From Nelumbo lutea (lineage: Eukaryota > Streptophyta > Magnoliopsida > Proteales > Nelumbonaceae), in the NCBI GenBank assembly GCA_022828595.1, contig JAKGHH010000001.1, positions 212,859,848 through 212,923,847 of the forward strand: a stretch of DNA of 64,000 nucleotides. The letters run 5' to 3'. The notes below the pieces were generated by a model, which saw only the letters and a program-made list of their open reading frames with translations, was not told the origin of the DNA and made no database searches. The position numbers and the translations under genes were made by a program. Of the stretch, positions 11,621 through 21,400 are shown in pieces (position 1 is the stretch's first letter; each line of letters begins with the position of its first letter).

Positions 11621-11633
11621 GGCTTTAATACCA
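11621..11633 (-). other. Primer-binding site of the Copia relic
   Basis: TGGTATTAAAGCC on the minus strand, a decayed form of TGGTATCAGAGCC, which is complementary to the initiator methionine tRNA. It directly adjoins the LTR end at 11634. Confidence 0.65.
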
Positions 11634-11955
11634 TGAAAAATTTCGGAAGCCAAATGTTGTCTTTCCATTGTTATCTTATGATATATATATACAAACTCGA
11701 TGGAGTTTCTTGCTCCCAAAACTTTCTAAAAACCCTATGTCCTAAATGCAATGCAACTTCTATCTCCAAAAGACTTCCTAATCCAAAAAAAATATCTTCC
11801 TAAAAATAAGGTTGCTAAAAACAAAAATTCTAAAACATAAAGCTTCCTAACTGTATAGGAAATATACAGATTTGGGATCTCCTAGGACTCTCGCGAATCT
11901 CGTCCAATACATTCATTTACCAACAACCAAATCCAAAGTTGATTGTCACACTACA
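11634..11955 (-). repeat. 5-prime LTR of the Copia relic (right edge approximate)
   Basis: Begins on + with TG just after the primer-binding site and runs to about CTACATCA near 11955. The second LTR has been lost, so the right edge cannot be fixed by comparison. Confidence 0.5.
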
Positions 11956-12120
11956 TCAATCTTTAGTGGGAGTTAAAGCAACAATTGTTGGCTGAGCCAT
12001 TCCACCTACAAATACGTCGCATGTCCACCACTATCTCCCCACCCTCCTTCACCAACATTTCATGCTCCAGTTATAGGAGTTTCAAATCTAATCCCGATGG
12101 TGGGAGAAAGTAGCGTGAGA

Positions 12121-12260
12121 AGATCTAGCATCTGTCTAAGTGTTATTAGATTGTTTACAACCTATCATTGGAGGCATTTCCTTAGATAGATCTGGCATCT
12201 ATCTAAGGAAGAGTTATTGGATTGTTTACAGCCTATCATTGGAGGCGATTCCACTAATAA
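12121..12260. repeat. Two-copy tandem duplication with a perfect small hairpin
   Basis: AGATCTAGCATCTGTCTAAG at 12121 and AGATCTGGCATCTATCTAAG at 12188 head two copies of a unit of about 67 bp that contains GATTGTTTACAACCTATCATTGGAGGC. The junction holds a perfect 12-bp inverted repeat with a 5-base loop (12180-12208). Confidence 0.7.
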
Positions 12261-12413
12261 GTCTTACTAATCACTATACAGGGGACCCTATTATTAGAGA
12301 ATCACACAAAAGTCTTATCCTCCAAGCTATTTCCCACCTTCACCTTCCTCTTGGTAGTAGTATGGTGTAACAACCGGGAATGCTTGATTAACGACAGAAG
12401 ACCAAGACCTTTA

Positions 12414-12522
12414 GGATAGGTTTGGTTTGAAGTAAAATGCAGGGAAAGGTAGGGAAACCTTTACAAACCTTGTATAGGTTCCCCTATCTTTCCCTACCTT
12501 CTCCTTCAAACCAAACATAGCC
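12414..12522. mobile_element. Tourist-like MITE, copy 1
   Basis: Terminal inverted repeats GGATAGGTTTGGTTTGAAG and (from the right) GGCTATGTTTGGTTTGAAGG enclose GGGAAAGGTAGGGAAACC and its near-complement. The flanking target duplication is TTA (12411-12413 and 12523-12525), as expected for PIF/Harbinger-type MITEs. Confidence 0.8.
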
Positions 12523-12525
12523 TTA

Positions 12526-13190
12526 GTTGATTAATTTATTTGGCCATCGAGCTTGGCAAGTTTGACATAAAGTATAGACCTTGGATAGCCATCAAAGCCC
12601 AAGAATTGGCTAACATCATTGGTAATTGCACCTTCACTACTCCACCCCAACCAGTAGACAAGCTCCCACTTGTGTGGACCCTACATGTGGATGGCTTCAA
12701 CAAAGGAGCAGTGTTGGTCTTATCTTCAAACCGGATGACATTAACTTGGAGCATGCACTTAGGTACAACTTCATGGCTTCTAACAACAATGTTGTATATG
12801 AAGCCCTCATCACAGGAATCCAATTAACTCAAGAGGTTTGTGCAAATTGTGTGGAAGCATTTAGGTTGTGTTTGGTTTGAAGGAAAAACCAGGGAAAGGA
12901 AAGGAAAGGCAAGGAAACCTATACAAACCGGTTTCCCAGCCTTTCCTTTCCTTTCTCTGCCCTTTCCTTCAAACCAAATATAACCTTAGTGACTCTTAAT
13001 TCATTGTTAATTAGATGAACGACAACTTTGGAGCTCGGAAGTCCACCATGGCATGATACTTGCTACGGGTATGAGAACTTATTGAGGGTCTGAAGTAATT
13101 TACGCTCAAGCAAATACCCTGGTTAGAGAATGCTTGTCTGATGCATTGTCTTAATTAGCCAACTCAATCAACTCCAAACTAGGAGGCATG
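12526..13190 (+). pseudogene. Ty3/Gypsy RNase H relic, split by a MITE
   Basis: Reading frames give AIELGKFDIKYRPW, then WTLHVDG, EHALRYNFMASNN, VYEALITGIQLTQE, and after the MITE NDNFGARKSTMA, ELIEGLK, FTLKQIPWLENA. This is the order of a plant Gypsy RNase H domain (catalytic region HVDG, then YEAL, then the spacer before integrase). There is a frameshift near 12650-12700 and several stops. The MITE at 12864-12985 sits inside the domain, and the motif SDS resumes right after it. No reverse transcriptase precedes it and no integrase follows. Confidence 0.75.
12864..12985. mobile_element. Tourist-like MITE, copy 2
   Basis: Starts GGTTGTGTTTGGTTTGAAGG and ends CCTTCAAACCAAATATAACC. Target duplication TTA (12861-12863 and 12986-12988). 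Inserted into the RNase H relic. Confidence 0.85.
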
Positions 13191-13355
13191 CATATGGTCC
13201 ATGTGGGAACAAGGGATTTTATTTCCAACCATTGTAGGAAATAATAAAAGGTTCAAATGGAGGTCCTTGACACATTGGGTAAGAGCAAAAGGGAGATGGG
13301 TGGTCGCTTATTCTAGTCACCATAGCCTTGGGTTGTTGCTATAGATGGTGGTTGC

Positions 13356-14102
13356 TGATGGTGTGCGATCTTGCAGCTCCCTACTAGAGGACAGCTCAGA
13401 TGCCGAGTTGGCTAGTTCATGCGGTCGACTAGAAAAGAGACAATATTAGAGTGCATGGGCTGTTTTACCCAGGATAAGCACTCCAATGCTTAAGTCAGCG
13501 AATTGAAGATTTTGGAGAGAGCTAAAGAGAAAAAGAGATAGAGTGTTTGAGAGCTGAATCTCACACATACCTTCTCTGAGGGAAGGGACGCCTTTATATA
13601 GGTGTAAGAAACTAAGAGCTTCCAGTAATGCATTTGAGATTCTAGGGAAACTGCGCCCGTCATGTTCAGAAGAGACCTCACAATTGGATATATGATCCAC
13701 ATAGAGGGATAAAGTCCATCTAAACAACTTCGATGAGGACAGATGGGTCTAACGATCAAGCATTGTGATCCCAGAGAAGTCAGAAACAATTACTCACTCG
13801 AGGGGGAGATATGGCATGTTGCTACCTGAACCTAGGTCAGGTTGGTAGAAGTAGGTTGCCTCTCATGCCGACCTGACATCTCGATGGGACCAAGGTAATT
13901 TAGTGGAAACAGATCGCCTCATACACCGACTTGAGATACCATCTATTTGTTCACAGTTTAGTATAATGGGGTGGCCCTGAGGTCACCAATGCAGTTATAA
14001 AGTGTGTGAGGTGATCTTCTTGCGTGGTATTGAGGTGTCACCCAATTGTTCAGCATTGCCACGTGTCATGAAGTCATTGGAGGACCAAATTACCCTTCAT
14101 CA
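13356..14102 (-). mobile_element. Solo LTR of family N
   Basis: About 747 bp with the landmarks of family N LTRs: CTCCCTACTAGAGGA, AATGCTTAAGTCAG, GACGCCTTTATATAGG (minus-strand TATA box), GCCACGTGTCATGAAGTCATTGGAGG and the end CCTTCATCA. It has no interior or partner. The flanking pentamers GTTGC (13351-13355) and ATTGC (14103-14107) match at four of five bases, which fits an old solo LTR made by recombination. Confidence 0.75.
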
Positions 14103-14198
14103 ATTGCCATTGCCATCGAATAAGAAATATAGAGAATTGATATGCCTTTGCCATAGTCTTGGGTACGTAATTGAGTTTTCCAAGTAGATGGTAAATAA

Positions 14199-14327
14199 GG
14201 CTATGTTTGATTTGAAGGAAAATGTAGGGAAATGAAGGGAAATGTAAGGAAACCTTTACAAACTTTGTATATGTTTTCTTGCCTTTCCCTTCCCTTCCCT
14301 ATATTTTCCTTCAAACCAAACACAGCC
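14199..14327. mobile_element. Tourist-like MITE, copy 3
   Basis: Starts GGCTATGTTTGATTTGAAGG and ends CCTTCAAACCAAACACAGCC. Target duplication TAA (14196-14198 and 14328-14330). Confidence 0.85.
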
Positions 14328-16080
14328 TAAAAGAAATTAAAATGGTAAAAAAAAACAAGATCTTAGTCACAACAAGAAACATGTACTACTGATAACATAA
14401 ATCCAATAGTATTATATATAAATTTATACTCCAAGCTGAAATCTATTTGTAATAATTAAATTGATTCTGATCTTATTAACCAAGTTGGATTTTGGGATGA
14501 GTCGGTGTGAAAGGAACATATGGTGTGAAAGGAATGTTTAAATCCAGATACCTACGTCATACTTGGTTGGTGGATAGACACCATATTCATATCCTAGACA
14601 AGAGTAGTGGAAGAAAAAGCAGAGGCATTGTTGACGATAAAGGATCTCTCAATTAGTAAGCATGGGCATAGTTGACGATAGAAAGGATCCTCTCAATCAA
14701 TGAAAGACGTTCACTTCACGTATGCCAAAATTACAACTTTCCACTCGAGAGTCGAAACACATTAAAAAAGTGGACTCTGGACTCTGGAGTCAACTTGAAC
14801 ATGTGGAAGAGATGATATTTATGAATATTTATGAATATATATATATTATTTTCTTGGAAAATGATGCTTCTAATTCATACATTAATAGTATCATTTTTTA
14901 TCTACAGCATCGATGCCAAACATATATTAGGAAACAATTCTATTAATTGACTATCTGGATAAGGAGTATATTGAGACAATTAATTTTAAAGGAATAATAT
15001 GGAAACATTGATCGCATAATTTTACTTCTTTAATCATTATTTAAAGTATGTCTTAAAAATAGGGTTGCAAAGTGTATATATCTTTATTACTTTATATATG
15101 TTTAAAATATATATTTTATCTCATAGGAAGTTAGTTGGAATAAATATACTTGAATGTTGTATTATTTTTTACTAAATAGTCATTGATTCAAATTTAGTAA
15201 AATCTATTTTGTTTATGCATGATATAATATCAAAGTTACTTTTAATCAATTTTATTAATAATTTTAGTTTAATTTTTTAATACTATTCAGTATTCCATGA
15301 ATTCATATATAAATAAGATTCCATTGGGATCGAAATTTAAATGGATCAAATTTGAATAAAAAAAAAAACACTGCATGAACCATCAAATCGTTTTTTGTCT
15401 TTACATGCCCTGATTTTTCAAAAACTAAATGTCTACTATTACAGATATAAAAAATATTATTTTTTTGGGTTAAATGTAAAAATCTCTGATCCCCTGAATT
15501 TTCTTACAATTATATAAGCCTCCCCTGTGTTTTGATTGTAACAATAACCTCCTCTGTAGAATGCAAACTTTGATCCCATATGAAGAAGATTGAGTTGAGG
15601 GGAAACATTCAAAGTATATTTTCAAACAGGTAGGAAGGTCAGTTTCGTTACTTCAATGCTCCTCGATAAGGGAGTAGGCCATCAATGGGTCGGGTCTGAC
15701 TTCATGGAGTCAATGAATCCATACCGACTGGATCGGTTATGGTTTGGGATCTGAAACCAGTGGATCGGTTTCGGTTTCTGACATATTGCTTGATTATTAT
15801 TGGTTTAGAACTGGTTCTATTCAGTCCTGAACCAACTTAAACCCTACTCGAGCCATATATGTACAAAAGTAATTAAAATATAAAATTCAATCCTTAAACT
15901 TCTCTTAATAACGTTTTTAACAAATATTAAAACCACTCTCTCACCTGGTCGAGTGGATATATTATCCCTAGTCAACATAACTTTAATTAAAAGTATTTAA
16001 CAGCAATAAATGTGCAATGGGGTTTACATGTATAAGGTTTACTAAAGGGTGATTTGTTATTAACATCCTATTTTACTTTT
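14328..16080. other. AT-rich intergenic DNA, no gene seen
   Basis: Holds a small imperfect duplication near 14615-14700 (GTTGACGATA followed by AAAGGATC-type motifs, twice). A one-sided repeat end near 15470-15550 reads GGGTTAAATGTAAAAATC. A GGATCGGTT-rich stretch lies at 15660-15860. The frame at 14722-14946 has no family resemblance. Confidence 0.5.
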
Positions 16081-16082
16081 GG

Positions 16083-16390
16083 CTGTGTTTGGAATATGTG
16101 TAAAACGTTATTGATGAAAAAAATACACTGATAATGTTTTACACTGAACTATGAAAATGATTGTTTCTTTTTGAAAAACGCAATGGGGTGGAATAGTGTA
16201 AAGTTTTACATCGATAAAATCAATGTGGCTTTTACATCGATTATCGATGCAAAATCTTACGCTTAATGAGGTTTTACATCGATTATCCACGTAAAACTCC
16301 AATCCATCCAAACACATGTAAAACTGAATCGGAGTGGAGTTTTACGTCAATCATAATTACATGCTCCTTCCAAATGCTTACAAAAGCGAA
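16083..16390. mobile_element. Possible hAT-like MITE
   Basis: The ends GTGTTTGGAATATGTGTAAAAC and (from the right) GCATTTGGAAGGAGCATGTAA are roughly inverted. The middle carries repeated TTTTACATCGATTATC units. A clear 8-bp target duplication was not found. Confidence 0.35.
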
Positions 16391-17117
16391 CCTATGTAAA
16401 GTTTTCATCGGTTCTTAATTTACATAGGGCCATTTTTTCATTAGGGATGTTCCCATTTTTTCAGCCCTGATCAATTTCATCTTTAGTAAAAGTATCTATA
16501 TTCTTTACAAAAAGTAAGGTCCTATTCGCTTTTCAGTAAGTTATTTACCTGGGTAAATGCAATTATCTAGATAAGTTTTTCTTGGGAAAGACTTAATTAC
16601 CTGAGCAAGTGCATTTACATATGTTCTTTTATTTTCTAGATAAATGAAGTAATGACTATTTTAACTATAAAAATCCATTATTAAAAGGGGCATTTTTATC
16701 CCATTCAAGTATTAGCAAATTTTCCCCTAAGTGGGAAATTTATTTACCCACCTAGGAGATGGGTATAACTTATCCAAATAAGTGGTATGTAGGAAAATAA
16801 ACATTCCCTGATCCCCACATAAATTTGAAAACTAAATATGGAATTATTGATCAATGAAAATCATAATTCTATTGACTAACTTCCCCCTCCCAAATTCCAA
16901 AAAATAACACCCCCTAAAAAAATGAAAAAGAAAGATTTCAACAAAATACACGATGATCTCATGAACACAAAAGACATATCATACCTAACCTTACTACTGT
17001 ACATACAGAATTTATGTTTCCAAGAATATATAAATCATGCATAAGAGGCCAAAATTTTTGGGCAAAAGGATCAAGAATCGTATCCGTCCTGATAGGTAAT
17101 GTCTGAAGGCCATTGGA

Positions 17118-17155
<38 letters not shown>

Positions 17156-17415
17156 ATAGCGTGTGTGAAGTCGGTCCTGTTACACGTAGGTGGATGAATA
17201 GCGTGTTTTAGGGTTTACGAAAAAATATGTGTTTTCAAAAGATAAATAAATAAATAAACCTATATATTTGAAAAAATATATGGATGATGGCCACGTGCAG
17301 TCGAGTAAATTAATAATTTATTATTTTTCATCTGCCTTATGATGTAACATCTCTATTGAGGGGTCTCCGGACGTACCTAAAAAGTCAGGAAAATTTAACT
17401 GTCACAAAAGAGAGA
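16391..17415. other. AT-rich intergenic DNA, no gene seen
   Basis: Includes a stretch with TTATTTACCTGGGTAAAT and TTTATTTACCCACCTAGG (about 16545-16760) that may be another small foldback, and a (TA)n tract. No ORF of note. Confidence 0.45.
17121..17149. repeat. (TA)n microsatellite
   Basis: Uninterrupted run of about 13 TA units. Confidence 0.9.
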
Positions 17416-17662
17416 TCTTATATAATTTATGATAAATTTCTTAAACTATTCTTATAGTTTAGATAATTAAGTATTATTTGAAAATTGATTAACGATATTC
17501 CTATTGTTTTTTACAATTGAATAAGTTTATCCGGTAACATCCGTTAACTTTCCGTTACATATGATATCATATGACTAATATATTTATCATAAATTTCAAA
17601 AATACCCTTTTTCACCTTTATTCCTAAAAATATCCTTTGACCTCTATCTTCACCAGTTCACC

Positions 17663-17941
17663 CTAATAACCGGTAGGCTCGGCAGTTTTTGACGTGAGCG
17701 AGTTCTCATCGATGCCGATGTGGTTATCATTGATACCGTTGAACTCTTGATTTTTGAACACATCAAATTCGATGTCGAACAAGTGATTATTGCAGTTGCC
17801 TTTGTTGGTAAGGTCGACGAAGTTGAGATGTTGAGAAGAGGTGGTGTCATTGATTCTGTCGGTGGGTGCAAAGATCAAGACGATGTTGTGGTCAGAGAGT
17901 TGGTTGTTGTTTGGAGTGATTGAGAAAATGAAGGATCGCAA
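17663..17941 (-). pseudogene. L-type lectin receptor kinase fragment (legume-lectin domain)
   Basis: The minus-strand frame reads RSFIFSITPNNN, then IVLIFAPTDRINDTTSSQHL, FVDLTNKGNCNNH, FDIEFDVFKNQEF and INDNHIGIDENSLTS. This is the metal- and carbohydrate-binding core of legume-lectin domains in L-type lectin receptor kinases; family members typically read EFDVFKNQEF..DINDNHVGID.NSLTS. Only part of the lectin domain is present. There is no signal peptide, transmembrane segment or kinase, and a stop follows TGY at the left edge. It sits inside a MULE and is best read as a captured fragment. Confidence 0.8.
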
Positions 17942-17999
17942 CGTGCCGGGGGCCCTCGTGGGTATCCTAGAATTTTAAAGTGCTCGACCAACGATAATA

Positions 18000-18098
18000 G
18001 TAGCAATTTGTAGAAGAAGGAGAAGTACCAAATCCAACTCTGCAACTTACAATGGCGGTAGCGGAATAGAGATAGTTAGAAAGGAGGAGGGATAGAGA

Positions 18099-18145
<47 letters not shown>

Positions 18146-18690
18146 GAGAGGGAAAGAGAGGTGGCGGGAAAGAGAAGTATCAAATCTGCTGCTACAACTT
18201 GCAACTACGGTGGTGAAACAGAGGAAATGAAAGAGGAGGAGAGTGAGGGGAGAGAGAAAGAGAGAGAAATAGTGGGAAGAGAGAACGAGAGATAGGAAGA
18301 CAAGAGGGAAAGAGAGGTGGTGGGAGAGAGAAGTACCAAATCTGCTGCTGCAACTTGTAGTGGTGGTGGTGAAACAGAGGAAGTGAAAGAGGAGGAGAGA
18401 GAGGGGAGAGAGAAAGAGAGGAGAGAGAAAGAGTGGGAAGAGAGAACGAGAGATAGGGAGACAAGAGGGAATGAGAGGTGGCGGGAGAGAGAAGTACCAA
18501 AATCCGTTGCTGCAACTTGCAGTGGCGGTGGTGAAACAAAGTGAAAGAGGAGAGAGAAATAGCGTGAAGAGAGAATGAGAGATAGGGAGACGAGAGAGAA
18601 AGAGAGGTGGTGGAGAGATAAGTACCAAATCCGTCATTGAAGGTTGTAGTGGCGATGGCGGAACAAAGTAAGAGAGAGAGAGAGAGAGGA
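18000..18690. repeat. GA-rich minisatellite, about five units of 130-160 bp
   Basis: Units restart at about 18020, 18170, 18327, 18485 and 18612 with GGAGAGAGAAGTACCAAATCTGC-like text, then TGCAACTTG, GTGGTGAAAC and GA tracts. (GA)n runs lie at 18102-18145 and 18670-18688. The long frames on the minus strand here (Leu/Ser/Pro-rich) come only from this repeat. Confidence 0.75.
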
Positions 18691-18699
18691 CACCTTTTG

Positions 18700-19065
18700 A
18701 ACCCATCATAGCCCTCTAATATCGCCTTCATGAACGTCACAAATACCCCCGACATGGCTTTTTACATTAGCTCGTTCATCTTTGGCTTGTCTCTGTAGTA
18801 TGAGGACATCGGCTCACCCTTCGCCTTCATGAATGACTCCTCTTTCGGATCCACCACCGCCACATGCAGGATGGGCCACACCTTCATTAACATGTCCTGG
18901 TGGTGCTGCAAAACATACACCACGTAGGATAGACCCTTGTCAAGCACCAAGGTTTTTCCAATCTCCATTAGGGTATATTTGTGCTCTAAGGAGCCATCAG
19001 CACTTTGCTGGAGGTTTTTGGGATCATTGATGGTTCTGGCAATTCCAGCAAAGAGAATGAGAGGG
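18700..19065 (-). pseudogene. Class II O-methyltransferase fragment (COMT / nicotinate N-methyltransferase-like)
   Basis: The minus strand reads DGSLEHKYTLMEIGKTLVLD, GLSYVVYVLQHHQDMLMKVW, PILHVAVVDP, KAKGEP, YYRDKPKMNELM, then a stop, then KAMSGVFVTFMKAILEGYDG. This matches the region of plant caffeate-type O-methyltransferases and nicotinate N-methyltransferases just before the S-adenosylmethionine-binding LVDVGG motif. That motif and everything after it are missing, so the fragment cannot bind the methyl donor. The stop after NELM (TAA where Gln is usual) and the run into GA-rich repeat at about 18700 confirm it is broken. It lies inside the MULE. Confidence 0.75.
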
Positions 19066-19260
19066 AGAGGGAGAGACCCGAGTAGGAGAGTAAAATAGTC
19101 TTTTTTTTATGTCTTAGTTGACACACTTAAATGATTAAGAAGGATTAATCAATTGTAAAAAACATTAGAGATAGCGTTCGTCAATTTTCAAACAATAAAA
19201 GTAGCCTTATTCAATTAACAAAATTATAAGGATAATTTAAGAAATTTACTAAAATTGTCC

Positions 19261-19800
19261 TATAATTTAGAGAAAAAAACACTAGAAGTGATGTGCCTTT
19301 TGGCTTTTCTTTTAAAATTTACTCCTAATTGGATCTGGTTCTGAGTTCCAGCAGAGATATCTTATCCATTTTGTTTGATATACTAGAATTCTTACATACC
19401 CTGCCCGTAGGGTATCACACTGAAATACTTAATTAAACCCATATGATTTATTTAATAACTTATACCCCTTTGATCCTGAAACCAAACATGGTTTGTAAAT
19501 GGATGAGTGCAAATTATTTTCCAAATACACTAATACCTATACTATTAATTTTTGCTTTCAATATATATGTATATATGATAAAAAACACTTATTGATAGAC
19601 ATGAAGTACAGTTTCACAATCTTAAAATTACATGTTAATTTCATTAATCCTAAGCAATTAATTTCCGGTATAAGATGATAGTTCATTTAACTATATTTAA
19701 TGGAGAGAGGAAAATAAATAAGAATAAACTGTGGGACGGTGACTCCTGGGCCTCTGTAAAGGTTACGTGTAGGGCAAGAACGCCGAAAGTTCACGGTTGA
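19261..19800. other. Upstream region of UGT copy A
   Basis: AT-rich spacer with no gene. A possible weak TATA motif, CTATATTTAA, lies near 19690-19700, about 175 bp before the chosen start codon. The nearest recognised upstream element is the MULE, ending at 19260. Confidence 0.4.
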
Positions 19801-19812
19801 CTCCACGTGGAG
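19801..19812. promoter_or_regulatory. G-box palindrome upstream of UGT copy A
   Basis: CTCCACGTGGAG is a perfect 12-bp palindrome with a CACGTG core, 60 bp before the ATG at 19872. CACGTG cores bind plant bZIP and bHLH factors. Whether it lies in the promoter or the 5-prime leader is not known. Confidence 0.4.
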
Positions 19813-19871
19813 CGACGACTTTGGTCTACAAAATGGCTCCCCTGTGCCTTCAGATATCAGAGAGTAGAGAA

Positions 19872-21400
19872 ATGGAGAAGAAAGATAGAGCTCATGAAGC
19901 CCATGTAATCGTATTTCCCTACCCTGCCCAAGGCCACATAAATCCAATGCTACAATTCTCCAAGCGCTTAGCCTTTAAAGGCCTCGGAGTTACATTTGCA
20001 GTCACAAAATTCGTCTCTAAGTCCATGCACACCAATTCCAACTCAGTCCAGGTTCAGTTGATCTCTGATGGTTTTGATGATGGTGGGTTTGAGCAAGCAG
20101 AGAGCATCCATGACTACCTCTCTCGTTTTAAAGAAGTGGGCTCTCTAACCTTGGCCGAGCTCATCAAGAAACAGGATAGCTCTGGAAAACCAGTCGATTG
20201 TCTGATATATGATTCCTTCTTTCCTTGGGCTCTAGATGTGGCCAAACAGTTCGGCTTAGTCGGAGCTCCTTTCTTCACTCAAATGTGTGCCGTCAACAAC
20301 ATATACTACCATGTCCACCAGGGGCTACTCCAGCTCCCAGTGCGAGAGCTAGTCGTTTCGATTCCTGGGTTGCCGGCGATCGACATTGGGGACATGCCAT
20401 CTTACATCTCCGATCCACAGTCTTACCCAGCTTACCATGCAATGATCATGAGTCAATTCTCCAACACAGAGAGGGTAGATTGGATCTTCGTCAACACTTT
20501 CAGCAAGTTGGAGGAAGAGGTTTGTCGTCACATTTGCCTTTGAAATTGTGTCAAACATAACTGATGATTAATTTTTCTTTCCTTTAATTCTGATGATCTG
20601 ATTTAATTAATTGCTGTATCATTTAATATATGTACATAATTCCCATGATATAGGTGATCGAGTGGATGGAGAAACGCTTTCCATTGCGAGCAATCGGACC
20701 AACAATTCCGTCCATGTACCTGGACAAACAGGTGGAAGACGACAGTGATTATGGTCTCCATCTCTACAAACCAGACAGTGGCGACTGCATAAATTGGTTA
20801 AACAAAAGGGCGGAGGGATCGGTTGTTTACGTATCATTTGGGAGCATGGCTGCACTCAGTGTGGAACAGATGGAAGAAATTGCCTGGGGCTTGAGAAGAA
20901 GCGACAGCTACTTCTTGTGGGTGGTCAGGAGGTCAGAGGCGGAGAAGCTCCCAAGCAAATTTGTGGAGGAGACATCAGACAAGGGGTTGATAGTAACTTG
21001 GTGCCCACAGTTGGAGGTGTTAACCCACAACACAGTAGGCTGCTTTGTTACTCATTGTGGGTGGAATTCAACTCTAGAGGGAGTAAGCTTAGGAGTACCA
21101 ATGGTGGGAATACCACAGTGGACAGACCAGATTCCCAACGCAAAATTTGTTCAGGATATATGGGGAATGGGTCTCAGAGCTCAGCCTAATGAGAAGGGGA
21201 TTGTAAGTAGGGAAGAAGTTGAGCGATGCGTAAGGGAAATTATGGAAGGAGAGAAGGTGAAAGAGATTAGGAAGAATGCCATCAAATGGAGAGATTTGGC
21301 TAGAGAGGCTGTGGGTGAAGGAGGAACTTCTGATAAGAATATTGACGAATTTGTAGTCAAACTGGTGGGTTTGCAGTCAGTCTCCCATTCTCACCATTAG
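19872..21400 (+). CDS. UDP-glycosyltransferase, UGT74-type, copy A (two exons)
   Basis: Family 1 glycosyltransferase, predicted soluble and cytosolic, moving a sugar (probably glucose) from UDP to a small acceptor. Exon 1 is 19872-20519 and exon 2 is 20654-21400, with a 134-bp GT-AG phase-0 intron between the codons of LEEE and VIEWM. The product is 464 residues, normal for UGT74. His22 in QGHINP and Asp114 in LIYDSFFPWA are the catalytic pair. The UDP-sugar box spans residues 332-375, from WCPQLEVL through THCGWNSTLEG to WTDQ, and its last residue Gln favours glucose. UGT74-like text includes SDGFDDGG and FFTQMCAVNNIYYH. An in-frame ATG at 19833 would add 13 residues; 19872 was chosen because copies B and C start at the equivalent place. 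The acceptor is unknown; UGT74 members act on carboxylic acids, phenolics and terpenoids. Confidence 0.95.

Larger units (their letters stand above)
9447..11955 (-). mobile_element. Truncated Ty1/Copia relic carrying an SKP1 fragment
   Basis: Read on the minus strand the order is: LTR (11955-11634), primer-binding site (11633-11621, TGGTATTAAAGCC), an antisense SKP1 fragment (11615-11318), then gag, protease and the start of integrase (11317-9447). Reverse transcriptase, RNase H and the second LTR are gone. The integrase breaks off at TSCVET, where UGT pseudogene sequence begins, so a deletion joined the two. Confidence 0.8.
17430..19260 (-). mobile_element. Pack-MULE carrying lectin-kinase and O-methyltransferase fragments
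   Basis: The left arm (17430-17532) and the reverse complement of the right arm (19141-19260) align over about 100 bases. Shared blocks include AAATTTCTTAAA, CTTATA, GAAAATTGA and TGTTTTTTACAATTGA. A perfect 9-bp direct repeat, TATAATTTA, flanks them (17421-17429 and 19261-19269), the length made by Mutator-like transposases. The interior has no transposase. It carries two recognisable host gene fragments on the minus strand and a GA-rich minisatellite between them. Confidence 0.8.

Noticed and set aside
12536..12823. 95-residue frame on the minus strand
   Set aside because: Antisense shadow of the Gypsy RNase H relic on +.
18047..18755. Long Leu/Ser/Pro-rich frames on the minus strand
   Set aside because: They arise from a GA-rich minisatellite that stays open in several frames. 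Only the first residues of one frame (MSGVFVTFMKAILEGYDG) are real O-methyltransferase sequence and are annotated as such.
19797..19871. Upstream extension of UGT copy A
   Set aside because: The open frame begins at TTG. Its first ATG (19833) would add 13 residues not shared by copies B and C, so 19872 was preferred, although 19833 cannot be excluded.
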